This document shows, piece by piece, positions 1-9,900 of a DNA stretch of 64,000 nt. Both the position numbers and the translations under genes were made by a program. The stretch is from Leishmania infantum JPCM5 (Eukaryota; Euglenozoa; Kinetoplastea; Trypanosomatida; Trypanosomatidae), in contig NC_009390.2 of NCBI RefSeq assembly GCF_000002875.2, forward strand, positions 352,417-416,416. Reading direction: 5' to 3'. Position 1 is the first letter of the stretch. Each line of letters opens with the position of its first letter. The notes under the pieces are model-generated. The model was not told where the DNA came from, ran no database searches, and saw only the letters and a list, made by a program, of their open reading frames with translations.

Positions 1-1221
1 GAGTCGTACAAGGCCGAGCGGTCTGGCGCATTGGGCGGCGACGCGGCCGCCGCCGTTCCCGGGCTCACGAGCACGTTCCGCAACGCCACGACGGAGGCTG
101 AAGTGAGAGAGCGGCTGGCGTCACTCCTCTCACCAGCCCATCATGCGCTCCTGTACCAGTACTTCTTCGCGCGCCCCTACAGCGTCGGCGATGAGCAACA
201 GAACTTAGTAGCGGCAGGTATGCGAAACCATCCGACAAAGGTGGAGGTAGACGTACGCACGTGGCTGGACTGGGTGCAGCACCTGCCCATCATCTCCGTC
301 ATCCTCTTCGACGGCGAGGAGGCGTACAAGCACTGGTCCGGGGACGACAACACGTATGGGTCGCGGCACCTGGCGCAGCGGTGGCGCAGCACCCCCTCCG
401 TGATGCGGACGCGCTACGCTGAGGGCCCACAGTCCCTCTACGACTCGGTCGACCTCTTTGCCCTCTACGACCTCATGGGCCCGGCAGGGACAACGTTCAG
501 CAATATGTACCCGACGCAGAGCGGCATCTTCTACGCGGGGCTATCGCAGCGCGAGTGGGAGCTTCGCCATCGAGCGATGAAACACAGCTCGGCGATCTCC
601 GCGGAGCTCCTGTGGCGGTACCACGAGGCCACCGCATTGCCGCCGGCGGAGGCGCGCGGGAAGACAGACCCCTTTCTCCGCCTCCTCGGCCCCTCACCAC
701 ATGAAGCAGTCGCATCCATCAACACTGCCTACACTCGACGGCTGCTGGCGAACAACGCATCGCGCCCATCAGTGGCGTCACTCCCGCGGTCGTGGCTGAT
801 GTACGGTTCGCCGCACGAGATGCTTACGCTGCACAGCGTCGCTCGCACCACCCACGACGTCAGGTTCGTGGAAAACTTTGATCAGCTGCGGGTATACGAC
901 AGGCTGGACCGGGAGATTGCCGCCGAGAGCAGCTTCGATGCGGAACGCTACCTGAACACCATCAACCACAACATCTTCTTCTCTCCGTCTCAACAGGAGG
1001 ACCTGCGCCGCAACCGAGACGTCTTCGTCGCTGAGGATGACCACAAGCACTGGCTGGACACGCAGCGGGTGCTGCATCTTATTCCCGTCCCGTTCCCCAA
1101 GTCATGGCACACGGCGAACGACGACGGCAGCAACGTGCACGATGGAACGTCGACGGACCTGTCAGGGCTGTTATGGTCTACGGTACTAGAGCTGGGCGAC
1201 TACTGGACGCGTAAAGAATGA
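1..1221 (+). CDS. Unrecognised protein, 3' part of gene (5' end outside window)
   Basis: The reading frame is open from the first base of the window to a TGA at 1219-1221, giving 406 visible C-terminal residues. The first in-frame ATG lies well inside, so the true start is upstream of the window. The protein is soluble-looking, mixed alpha/beta in composition and rich in aromatic residues, with no transmembrane segment and no motif I recognise. Codon use is GC-rich like the neighbouring DPP III gene, which supports real coding. It is the upstream member of the plus-strand cluster that ends with DPP III. A SIDER2 remnant lies in its 3' flank and could be part of its 3' UTR. I do not assign a function; a profile search of the full-length protein would decide. 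Confidence 0.8.
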   Translation, partial: ESYKAERSGALGGDAAAAVPGLTSTFRNATTEAEVRERLASLLSPAHHALLYQYFFARPYSVGDEQQNLVAAGMRNHPTKVEVDVRTWLDWVQHLPIISVILFDGEEAYKHWSGDDNTYGSRHLAQRWRSTPSVMRTRYAEGPQSLYDSVDLFALYDLMGPAGTTFSNMYPTQSGIFYAGLSQREWELRHRAMKHSSAISAELLWRYHEATALPPAEARGKTDPFLRLLGPSPHEAVASINTAYTRRLLANNASRPSVASLPRSWLMYGSPHEMLTLHSVARTTHDVRFVENFDQLRVYDRLDREIAAESSFDAERYLNTINHNIFFSPSQQEDLRRNRDVFVAEDDHKHWLDTQRVLHLIPVPFPKSWHTANDDGSNVHDGTSTDLSGLLWSTVLELGDYWTRKE

Positions 1222-1342
1222 GGCAGATACAAGAGGTGGAAGCGGCGAGGAATGGTGAGAGGTTCGCGTGTGCGCAAGGGGAGAAGGGGGAGCACGAGGG
1301 ACTTCACGCCCGTGGTAATATGCCCGGTCGCACGTCGTCGCT

Positions 1343-1361
1343 TATATATATATATATATAT
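1343..1361. repeat. TA microsatellite
   Basis: About nine consecutive TA units lie just downstream of the first gene, probably within its 3' UTR. Confidence 0.9.
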
Positions 1362-1669
1362 CAATGCTGCCTCACAGCTGTTGTGTGTGTGCGTGTCATC
1401 GCGCGCTCTTCTAGTGGTGACTCGCGTTTTATTCGTCTTGTTTTCCCTCCCGTAATGCATCTCCCCTCCCTCCCACGCGGCTCCTCCGCGTCGCATGAGT
1501 TCACCGCCAGTATGATCCGCTACACGTGCGCGTGTGCATCAAGGAGATGCAAAGTCGACCTTCGTTTTTCGCCTTCCACCGCCGTCGCGTCGCTTCGCCT
1601 GTGCGTGTGTGTAGTCATACTTGCACGACACCATGGCTTTTCCCCTCTCCTCTTTTCTGCATCCCTCAT

Positions 1670-2115
1670 GACGGGGAGGGGGGAACACCTCAGCGCGGTA
1701 TCCAGGCACCAGTACCCACCACTCTCTGTGGGGAGGTGAGGGCGATGTATTGTTACCGATGCCCGCGGCCAGGGCCTCGATGGCGTTGGGTTGAGGGAGG
1801 GGAGGGGAGGGCTTGCGACAGTGAACACGTTTGTACCATCCGGATGATGGGTAGAGAGAGTATCAGGCGCGACTCGAGTGCATCCCACCCGGTCCTCAGT
1901 GCCAGCAGGGTGGGGAGGGTGGAGCCACTCCGAGAGGCACACCAGGCGGTGACCTTCGAAGCGGGAGGTGGGTGTGGTCTGGTAGGGGGGCCGAGACCGT
2001 GCTCAGATGGCTGATTCGGCACATAGTTGTAACGCGTGCCGGCGGCCGCCTCGCGCCACGCGGTGTTTTGTTGGGCGCAGGCCAGCGGAGGGGGGAGAGT
2101 AGAGTTGAATTCGAG
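1670..2115 (+). mobile_element. Degenerate SIDER2-like retroposon, plus orientation
   Basis: The segment aligns by eye over its whole length with the two better preserved copies at 30458-30912 and 32826-33280. Shared blocks include the 5' 'CCTCAGCGCGGT' region, 'GTACCCACC', 'TCAGGGCGATGT'-like sequence, 'GACAGTGAACAC', 'CCGTGCTCAGATG' and the terminal 'AGAGTTGAA'. It carries many substitutions and small indels and lacks a clear A-tail, so it is an old copy. SIDER2 elements are short degenerate retroposons of Leishmania, usually in 3' UTRs, and some have been reported to destabilise mRNA. Here it is in sense orientation downstream of the first gene. Boundaries are approximate. Confidence 0.7.
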
Positions 2116-2471
2116 CGCGTGTTGAGTAGCAGAGAAGGGGGGCGCGTGGGAAAGAACAACAAAAACAGCACACACTTCTGCCTGCTGGCACACACACACA
2201 CACACACAAATCCCTTTATATGGTCCTGCAATCGCTCCCTCCCCTCTCCCTCCCTCGCCCTCTCATCACACATATGGCGCGTGTGTCTGTGTGTCTGTGT
2301 GGGTGCCGCACCATCAAACGCACCCGCGGACATCGCGAGTCCACAGCTCGTTCTTCTGCCTCTCATTATTTTGCTCTCCGGACACCCCTCGGCCTTTGCC
2401 CCCCCCCCTCCTCATCTTGATCGCCGTTCCATCACCGTAACCCCCCTAACCCCAACCCCAACCCCTCCGAC

Positions 2472-2473
2472 AG
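2472..2473 (+). promoter_or_regulatory. Probable spliced-leader acceptor AG for DPP III
   Basis: A long pyrimidine-rich tract (about 2340-2470) ends at the first AG, 29 nt before the DPP III ATG. This is the usual layout of a trypanosomatid trans-splice acceptor. Confidence 0.55.
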
Positions 2474-2502
2474 ATCCCGTGCTTGTGCTCCTGTGACGCA
2501 AG

Positions 2503-4542
2503 ATGTCGCACAACGCGCTTTACACTACCCCTCGTGCGGTACCGTACTGCACCCTGGCCATCGCCAACGCCTTCAAGGACCTGACCCCGAAGCAGCGTCA
2601 CTACGCCCATCACATGATGGCGGCGGGGTGGTGCGGCGCCCCGGTGGTGGCTGAGCAGGTGAGTCCCGAGTCACTGCCGCTCCTGCGTTTCTTCTTCCAG
2701 GTGCTCAGTGCGCAGCCGCTGGACACCTTCAAGGCGAACAGCGTCAACGCCGGCGTCGACCCCGATGAGGTGAACCAGTTCCTGGAATACTTCGCGATGG
2801 TCTACTCGAACATGGGCAACTACCTCTCCTTCGGCGACACCAAGTTCGTCCCATCGATTCCGAAGGAACGCTTTGCGAAGATCGTGGCGAGCGCGGACGG
2901 GTCTCCGGCGGTGGATGCGCAGCTGCTGGACGCCATCTACAACCTGGACGACGACAAGCTGACGCTGGACTTCCCTCCCAAAGGGCTTACGCGGTACTAC
3001 AGCCCAAACGTCACCCGCGAAGACGCCGCTGTCGCGAACGACTTCCTGGCGTCGAAAAAGATGGACGGCGTCAACACACGCGTGTTCAAGGAGGAAGACG
3101 GCACCCTCGTCATCCGCGTCGCGGCGGCGACCGAGAGGACGGTGCCGGCGGAGAAGTTCAACGGACGCACCATTGCAATTTACTATGGCGACTACAAGGA
3201 GGAGATGGCCCGCGTCGTCGCGGAGCTGCGCAAGGCGCAGCCGTACGCGGAGAACGAGACGGAGGTGCGTATGTTGAACCACTACATCGAGCACTTCCAG
3301 TATGGCGACGTGGACGTGCACAAGGAGAGCCAAAAGGAGTGGGTGAAGGATGTGGGGCCGACGGTGGAGACGAACATCGGCTTCATCGAGTCGTACCGCG
3401 ACCCCTCCGGCGTGCGTGCGGAGTGGGAAGGCTTCGTGGCGGTGGTGAACAAGGAGCAGTCGAAGATGTACGGCGCACTGGTGGCACAGGGCGAGAAGTT
3501 CGTTGCTGAGCTGCCGTGGGGCAAGGCGTTCGAGAAGGACGTCTTCTCCAGCCCGGACTTCACCAGCCTTGACGTCCTGGGCTTCGCGAGCAGTGGCATT
3601 CCGGCCGGCATCAACATCCCCAACTACGACGACATTCGCCAGACCGTTGGCTTCAAGAACGTGTACCTGTCCAACGTGGTGAGCGCGATGACCTTCAAGG
3701 ACAAGCTCAACTACATCACAGAGGCGGACTGGGAGCTGTACAAGGCGAGCATTCTCACCGCGACCTCGGTGAACGTCGGCATTCACGAGCTGCTGGGCCA
3801 CGGCACAGGCAAGCTGCTGTCGGAGAACAGCGACGGCACCTTCAATTTTGACGAGAAAACGGTGGACCCAATCAGCGGCAAGCCCGTTGCCACGTGGTAC
3901 AAGCCCGGCGACACGTATTCGAGCGTGTTTGGCGGTCTTGGCAGCTCGTACGAGGAATGCCGCGCTGAGGCGGTATCGCTGTACCTCTGCTTGCTGCCAG
4001 ACCTGCTGGAGATCTTCAACCTCCAGACAACGAAAGAGCAGCAGGACGTCATCTATGTCTGCTGGCTGAACATGGTGCGCGCCGGCCTGGTCGGGCTCGA
4101 GTTCTACACCCCGGAGAAGCAGCAGTGGCGCCAGGCTCACATGCGGGCACGTTTCTGCATTCTCCAGGCGCTGGCGCGTGCACCGAACCCGATTGTGCAG
4201 ATCACCGAGAACGCCAAGGAGGGCGTCCTCATCACACTCGACCGCGAGCGCATCGCCACAGACGGGCGCCAGGCGATTGGGGACCTGCTCGTGAACCTCA
4301 ATGTTAACAAGGCGACGGCCGACGCGAAGCGCGGCAGCGCCTACTTTGAGAACATGACGGTCGTGAGCGACCAGTACGTGCACTACCGCGACATCATCAT
4401 GGCGCGCCGCAAGCCGCGCAAGCAGTACGTCCAGCCGCACACCTTCATCAGCGGGGATACGGTGGAGGTGCGGGAGTTTGCCGGATCGGTAGAAGGGGTC
4501 GTGGAATCCTTCGTTACCCGGCACCGCGAGATCCCGCTGTAG
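2503..4542 (+). CDS. DPP3: Dipeptidyl-peptidase III (zinc metallopeptidase, family M49)
   Basis: The 679-residue protein removes dipeptides from the N-terminus of short peptides; DPP III enzymes are generally cytosolic. The M49 zinc signature HELLGH is at residues 428-433, with H428 and H433 as zinc ligands and E429 as catalytic base. The second signature EECRAE is at 484-489, supplying the third zinc ligand from the glutamate pair. Length is close to the roughly 700-740 residues usual for eukaryotic DPP III, and both the N-terminal half and the C-terminal catalytic lobe are present. The start is the ATG at 2503, 29 nt after a credible splice acceptor. No signal peptide or membrane segment is seen. 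It is the last protein gene of the plus-strand cluster before the convergent switch. A 617-codon open frame on the opposite strand is only its shadow. Confidence 0.95.
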   Translation: MSHNALYTTPRAVPYCTLAIANAFKDLTPKQRHYAHHMMAAGWCGAPVVAEQVSPESLPLLRFFFQVLSAQPLDTFKANSVNAGVDPDEVNQFLEYFAMVYSNMGNYLSFGDTKFVPSIPKERFAKIVASADGSPAVDAQLLDAIYNLDDDKLTLDFPPKGLTRYYSPNVTREDAAVANDFLASKKMDGVNTRVFKEEDGTLVIRVAAATERTVPAEKFNGRTIAIYYGDYKEEMARVVAELRKAQPYAENETEVRMLNHYIEHFQYGDVDVHKESQKEWVKDVGPTVETNIGFIESYRDPSGVRAEWEGFVAVVNKEQSKMYGALVAQGEKFVAELPWGKAFEKDVFSSPDFTSLDVLGFASSGIPAGINIPNYDDIRQTVGFKNVYLSNVVSAMTFKDKLNYITEADWELYKASILTATSVNVGIHELLGHGTGKLLSENSDGTFNFDEKTVDPISGKPVATWYKPGDTYSSVFGGLGSSYEECRAEAVSLYLCLLPDLLEIFNLQTTKEQQDVIYVCWLNMVRAGLVGLEFYTPEKQQWRQAHMRARFCILQALARAPNPIVQITENAKEGVLITLDRERIATDGRQAIGDLLVNLNVNKATADAKRGSAYFENMTVVSDQYVHYRDIIMARRKPRKQYVQPHTFISGDTVEVREFAGSVEGVVESFVTRHREIPL

Positions 4543-6740
4543 GAGCGTCCTCCCGCATCAAGCAATCGGGGACGGAAAAGTAGTGGAAACATACACCCAT
4601 GCGCACCCACAGACTACATTTATATATACATAGCCGTTTGCTGGCATGCTTTATGTTTCTCTTGGGCTATGATGGTACGATGGTAAATGCATGCATCCAC
4701 TACCACGTCTCCCTCCACCCTCGCTCCCTCATACGCACACGTAAAAGCAAGGCGCACCCACGCACCTTATCGTTTCCTTTGTGTTTGGTGGAACGCCTCC
4801 TTCGTTTGCGCACTACCATGAATCTATCTCGCGGTGTTACTGTTGATGTGGAGAGGTTGCTGTGAGCGTGCGCGCGCGTCCTCTCTCCGTCTCGCGTTTG
4901 TGTTGCTGCTGTTTTGTCATGGTGCGCTGAAACAGGTGTGGTAACACTCACGCGAGATGAGAGGAATGCACAGAGGTGCACGCACACACGTGTACGCGGG
5001 CTAATGAAAAAGAACTATGTATTGTGAAGTCATGGTACGCGCACGCTCAACAGGAAAGGGCGCTCCCCCCCCTCTCCTCCTCTCCCTCCCCTTATGCACA
5101 TCGTCTCTACTGCTGGCTGCGCTCAGGTCACGCCATGTCACATACCTTGAGCCTCCATGTTTTTCAATTTCGCCTCTTAAACTGCCCCCCCCCCTCCCCC
5201 TTGGCCTGATCTGTTACGCCTTGTCGACGAAGCGCGCATGCACTTCAGTGTGCAAGTGCTGCAACGCATTGTGCACGCGCGCGTGAGCGGGGGGACTTGT
5301 TGTCCATGGTGAATCTCTCTTCCGTGCGTCCGCATCCCCCTCCCTTCCCCTCTCTCCACCCCTCCCATTTCCGTGTGTGGGTGTGGAGAAGGATGCAGTG
5401 CGCTGTAGGGAGTCTGATGCGCTCCTCTCCCTCAAGGAGGAAGATCGTCGTCGTGCGACTCAAGGCACACAGTGACGACGCGGCAGAACGTGATTGTCAT
5501 TTCGCTATCAGCTCCTGCTAAGTTGCATGCAACCCTTCCGCATCTATCCGCGTTGGTTGCGCTTGTGACGTGGGCGTCAACTCCCCCACACCAGCCCTAG
5601 CGCTTGCAGAACTCCTCTTTTCCCTTCTTGTATGGAAGTGGACGCTTGGCCCGGTCTGCCTTGCCCCCCTCCTTCGTGTATGCTCGGCCCAACCAACGGA
5701 CGAGAGGTGCGGCGAGTTCGCCCTTTCCGTCCTTCCTCGCATATCTAGCCGATTCCTGTGTTATCCATACGCGCCCCCCCCCCAACCGCTTACCCGGTGT
5801 CGTCTCTGGTACTGCGTGGATCTGCTGTGGAATGCCGGTAGCATGCAAGAGGGGAAGGGGCAGTGAGAAGGAAAAACGTGCGCCTCACGACCGGCCCGCG
5901 TACGTCACGTTCAACTTGCAGCCGCGACGATGCGCAGTGCGGGCCTCACTCCCCTTTGTGCCGTGCACGTTCAACGGATCACAGGGCCAGCGCTCCCCTG
6001 GCCCAAGCCAGGCAAGCAACGCGTGGGAGCCCCCTCCCCCCTCACGGTTATCCATTTGCGCGCGCTGCCCCCTCTGGATTTCTGCTCACTCGCACAGAGG
6101 TGAAGGGGGAGGAGCGGGGAAGGGGTTGGACACCAAGCGCTGCGCCCCGCCCCACCAGCAGCGCTTGTCAAGGAATGTGTTCCCACCAGGCCAAGGCGAA
6201 GGAGTTCGTCGTCCGTTTTCATCAGCCGTGCTTCCTTGCCCGGTGACGTCGAACGATTTGGCAACCCTGGTGCGTTGCAAGATGGCGCGCGCCGCCGCCA
6301 CGAAGATCAGCCCCCCACCCTCACCACATCCCGAAGACACGGGCGAAAAGCCGGGCTTTCGAAAAAAGGCTTTGCGACGAGGCGTGGGGCTCAAGTGCGG
6401 ACATGCTCCGCGGTGTGATTCTGCAACGGCGGACGTGCGCGGGGTGGGCTGCTCCGTTTCCGGCCTGACCCGGTTCCCTCGCTTCAACGGCGGGCCCGCG
6501 CCACCCCTCTGCAGGGGTGCGGGTCACACCGACACACAGCCAAGCAGAGCACCACGTCAACGCAGCGCGTCACCCTCGCTGGTCCACGTCCTCCCCGCTA
6601 AGCCTGATTAGCCCCCGACGGTTACAGAGCTGAGCTCCGGCTTACCTGGCGCTACGTCGTGTGGATCCAAGGAGCCACTTGTTCAGAGAGTTGTCTTTCC
6701 CGCTTTATTCTATCATTAACACCCATCCCACCACCACCAA
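4543..6740. other. Convergent strand-switch region, left part, no protein gene seen
   Basis: This 2.2 kb follows DPP III and precedes the tRNA gene. It first resembles ordinary 3' UTR sequence (T- and C-rich runs, CA/TG patches, poly-C near 5184-5194), then becomes more GC-rich from about 5900. A 335-codon frame at 5604-6611 has odd composition and no recognisable motif; I do not call it. Confidence 0.6.
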
Positions 6741-6812
6741 GTCCGTGTGGCTCAATGGAAGAGCATCTGACTACGGATCAGAGGGTTGCAGGTTCGAATC
6801 CTGTCACGGATG
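6741..6812 (+). tRNA. tRNA-Arg (anticodon ACG)
   Basis: A full cloverleaf can be drawn. The acceptor arms are 6741-6747 and 6805-6811 (seven pairs, one G-U), the D stem is GCTC/GAGC, and the anticodon stem is TCTGA/TCAGA around loop CTACGGA. The anticodon ACG is at 6773-6775. The T stem and a canonical TTCGAAT loop follow, with discriminator G at 6812. Internal A box (TGGCTCAATGG, 6748-6758) and B box (GGTTCGAATCC, 6791-6801) are intact, and five Ts follow at 6815-6819. There is no intron. A34 would be read as inosine to decode CGN arginine codons. Its position between convergent protein clusters, next to a 5S gene, is typical of trypanosomatids. Confidence 0.96.
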
Positions 6813-6814
6813 AC

Positions 6815-6819
6815 TTTTT
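6815..6819 (+). terminator. RNA polymerase III T-run after tRNA-Arg
   Basis: Five consecutive Ts begin three bases after the discriminator base, as expected for Pol III termination. Confidence 0.85.
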
Positions 6820-6872
6820 GCGCCAGTTCACAAAAACCAAGGGCCGCCTAGATCCGCCGGCGGCCGCCTCCC

Positions 6873-6978
6873 GAGCACGACCACACTTGAGTGAAACCAC
6901 CATATCCCGTCCGATCTGTGAAGTTAAGCCCTCACAGGCTCGGTAAGTGATGACTCGGGAACCCTGGGTGCCGTGCTC
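6873..6978 (+). rRNA. 5S ribosomal RNA gene, shortened (possible pseudogene)
   Basis: The 5' end GAGCACG pairs perfectly with the 3' end CGTGCTC (helix I). Kinetoplastid 5S hallmarks follow: 'CATATCCCGTCCGATCTGTG', 'AAGTTAAGC' (box A region) and 'GATGACTCGGGAACCC' (box C region). The gene spans only 106 nt, whereas kinetoplastid 5S RNAs as I remember them are about 118-120 nt. The missing bases fall after 'CACAGGCT', between box A and box C, where the loop E/helix IV strand and the intermediate promoter element should be. Helix I differs from the usual GAGTACG/CGTACTC by a compensated pair, which suggests past selection. A T-run follows at 6986-6990. It could be a working variant, a pseudogene or an assembly deletion; the position 61 nt from tRNA-Arg is typical. 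Confidence 0.85.
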
Positions 6979-6985
6979 CGTCTCC

Positions 6986-6990
6986 TTTTT
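6986..6990 (+). terminator. RNA polymerase III T-run after 5S rRNA
   Basis: Five Ts begin eight bases after the 5S 3' end. Confidence 0.7.
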
Positions 6991-9900
6991 CTTCCTCGGG
7001 TGACCCCTGCGAACGCCACCGGCAGCGAGGCACCCACCCCAATGGCCGTCCGACGTCCCATGCGCGAGATCCTCCTGTTGTGCGCGAAAGCGTTTTTCCG
7101 ATGGCCCACGCGCCCCTTCCGCCGGCGACCGCCCCCATCCGGCTTTTCGGAGCGCGGGCCCGAGGCGGCGCACCCCAACAAGAGCCCGCAGTGTGGAAAC
7201 CCCAAAGGCAGGGCATAGCATACTTGCGAGGTCCGTGGCGAACGGGGCCGCGGTGGACAGCCGCGCCCAAAAGGCAGCGGACGGTGGCGCTGCTTCCCTC
7301 CGAGGGCATGCGGCCAGGGCGTGCCCGGCGGCACCCGGCGGGCGGCAGGGACACCAAAGGAGGCCCCCGGCTTTGCAAAAACACGGGAAGCAGCGGAGGC
7401 CCGGGCCTGGCGGGCGTACTGAGCGCGGCGGGGGCCCGCGAAAGCGTTAGCAGTGCCGGAAGCGGCCGCCGGGAAGCAGGACGCGGGAAGAGAAGCCCCG
7501 CCAGCGGCTGGTATTGTGGGCGGCGGGGGCCATGGTCGCGGGGGGTGGGGGTTCTGGCGGGGCGGCGGCGCCGGCCAAACCAGCCCGCCGACGGCACCGT
7601 CTCCCACACGGAAGGGCGACAAAGGCCCAGGCGGTGGCCGTCTTATGACTGAGCAAGGGGTCCGGGCGCGGCCCCGGCGGAGGCAAAGCACCAAGGACCG
7701 GCCTGATAGCGGCCACGCGCGCGGAACGCGCAGCGGGGACACCCGGCTGCACCGCCGACCATTGGCTCGGCAGGGCCCCCGCGGCACCCCCGAACGAAGA
7801 CAAAGGCCTTCGGGCACGACGCGCGGCCCGCCGGAAGCCTCGCCAACCACTGCGCTGAGCAAATGCTTTGCAGCGGATGGGGGAGAATACGGGCCAGGCC
7901 GGCGCATTAGGAGGGAAAAAAAGACCCGTTATTTTTAGTTTGCCGAAACGGCCGTGCTCTGCGATGTGTTCGTGGCCGGAGATAAACTTGAAAGAAAGCC
8001 ACACCTTTGGCATGGTGAGGCGAGGGGTGCGCCCCAAGATTCTTCGCAGAACGCCGCCAACAACCATCTTTGGGCAGGCGCCGGGCCCCTAAGCAAGGAG
8101 AGCGGGTATGCAAAGACCCCCGCCACACGCAAACGGAGGTGTTTGTGGAGAATGTAAAGGCCACCCGCCGGGGACGGCGCAGTCTGCACGGCGGCAAAAA
8201 AAAAAACACATTTCCCTTATAAGCAGGCAATGGCGCTCTAGAGCAGCCGCCACGCTTCAGCCAGTTCCCGGATTCACGGCGCTTCCGCCCCGGAGCATGC
8301 AGCTGGCCCCACGCAACCCCGCTATGCGCGTTGGGTTTGCGGGGGGCTTCTCTTTTGCCGGGTCGCTAAAAAAAAGACCGCCTGGAAGGGCTGGGTGGGA
8401 AAAGGCTCCCCCCAAGGTCCAAAACGATGCGGCGGGGCGGCAGGTGTCAAACCTGCCACTGGTAGAATGGAAGGTGCGGCGGCGCCAAAGCAGCCGCGGA
8501 TCCGGTGGGCGGGGGCAAAGGTTAGCCAAGCGAGCCCGCAAACCGCACCCCCCCGCCGGGCAGTAACAAAGTTTCACCGCACGCATTGTGGCGACGCCGC
8601 GTTTTTTACCCGCCCCACATAAGCTTCTTAAAGCAAGTCTACACACCGTGCGCGTGGCAGAACCCCGACCACAGCGCCAGTAGCATTCCACTAGAATCGT
8701 TCAAGGCGGCCGTGTATCGAGAACGCGGCCGCGTGCCACCATGCCACAACACCGCGTAAGAGATAATTTTGGGGGAAGGATGGGTGTCAAGGGCGCGTGG
8801 GAACCCCCTTGGGCCCCCAGGCGGGCATCGAAACGGCGCGTGGCCGCCGAAGGCGTGGGCGCGGCGGGCGCGGGCCCCTGCGCCGCAAAGGGGCCGGGGG
8901 ATAACCCCCGGAAGCTTGTAGCCCCAGCCGTCGGTGGTGGTGGCGCCGTTTTAAGTAAGCAGAAGGCGGCCACCTCTCGCTAGCCAAAACAGCGGGGGAT
9001 GGGTTTTCAGGGCCCTTAGATCCGTGAAGCGTGCGTGCCCACCCCGCAACGGTTCCCGGGGTCGTCCGGGGGGTGCGCTCGATCGTACGCATGGTTAAAC
9101 CTTTCGCAGCGAAGGCGCTGTTGCCGGCAAAAAAGGCGCGCTAAACCACTGGAGGAGCGCAAGGCCACCCACTTGGGGGAGGGGAGTTCTCGTCAGCGAA
9201 GGTCAACAGAGCGAGGATCCATCCATGGATGACTTCGCGGTTCAAGCGGAGAGTGCGCAGATACAAATTCCGCGCCACCACGGAGAAGACGCGGCTGCAA
9301 AGGAGGCCCGCAGCCCAGAAGACTAGCCACGAGCCTTCCTTTAACCACCAAAACATTTTAACGACGCAGACATGGCCTACCGTGTGCAAGGCGCACGTAG
9401 TCGACGAGAACCGAGCCCACTTCCCCCCTTTCCCGCGAACGCGGAAGGGTTTTCGACGTTACATGCAACAAAGGGCCCGGGGCTGGCTTTAGCTAGCGGG
9501 GTTTGCGTTCCGGGGGCCCATCATGGACACGATGCTGGCTTGAACGTGTCTAGAAACCACCCTCCCGGTGATCGCGCATAGGTTTTTTGCCAGCGCAACG
9601 AGCCTGTAGTGGGCGGGATCTTTGTGAGGCCAGGCCGCCTTTAGGAGCATGATAACCATGCCCAAACCACATGCGTTGGGCCCCTGGCCGCGGAGAGCGG
9701 CGCGACCCCATGGTTCCAGCAACCCCCGAAACCCCTTCCCGGGGGGTTGTCCGGATTTCTTGCCGGTGTGGTTAGTGGGGGGCTCGTGGCTGACCCGGAA
9801 AGCCTTTCCCAGAGCGCCCCCCTCGGCCCTACCCCGCAAACCGAAGAGAAAGCGCAGCGGTGTGGGGGGGGGGGGGGGCTTGGCCCGTCGCGCGTGTTTT

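Larger units (their letters stand above)
1222..2502. other. Intergenic region between the first gene and DPP III
   Basis: This stretch holds a TA microsatellite, a decayed SIDER2 element, a CA run near 2189-2208, and a long pyrimidine-rich tract (about 2340-2470) leading to the DPP III splice acceptor. Short open frames here are low complexity and I do not regard them as genes. Confidence 0.7.

Noticed and set aside
2671..4524. 617-codon open frame on the minus strand
   Set aside because: It lies entirely opposite DPP III, has reversed-codon composition (Val/Leu/Arg/His-rich) and no motif. It is a shadow of the real gene in GC-rich DNA.
5604..6611. 335-codon plus-strand frame before the tRNA
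   Set aside because: Pro/Arg/Ser-rich, no domain, no credible acceptor, and overlapped by equal frames on the other strand.
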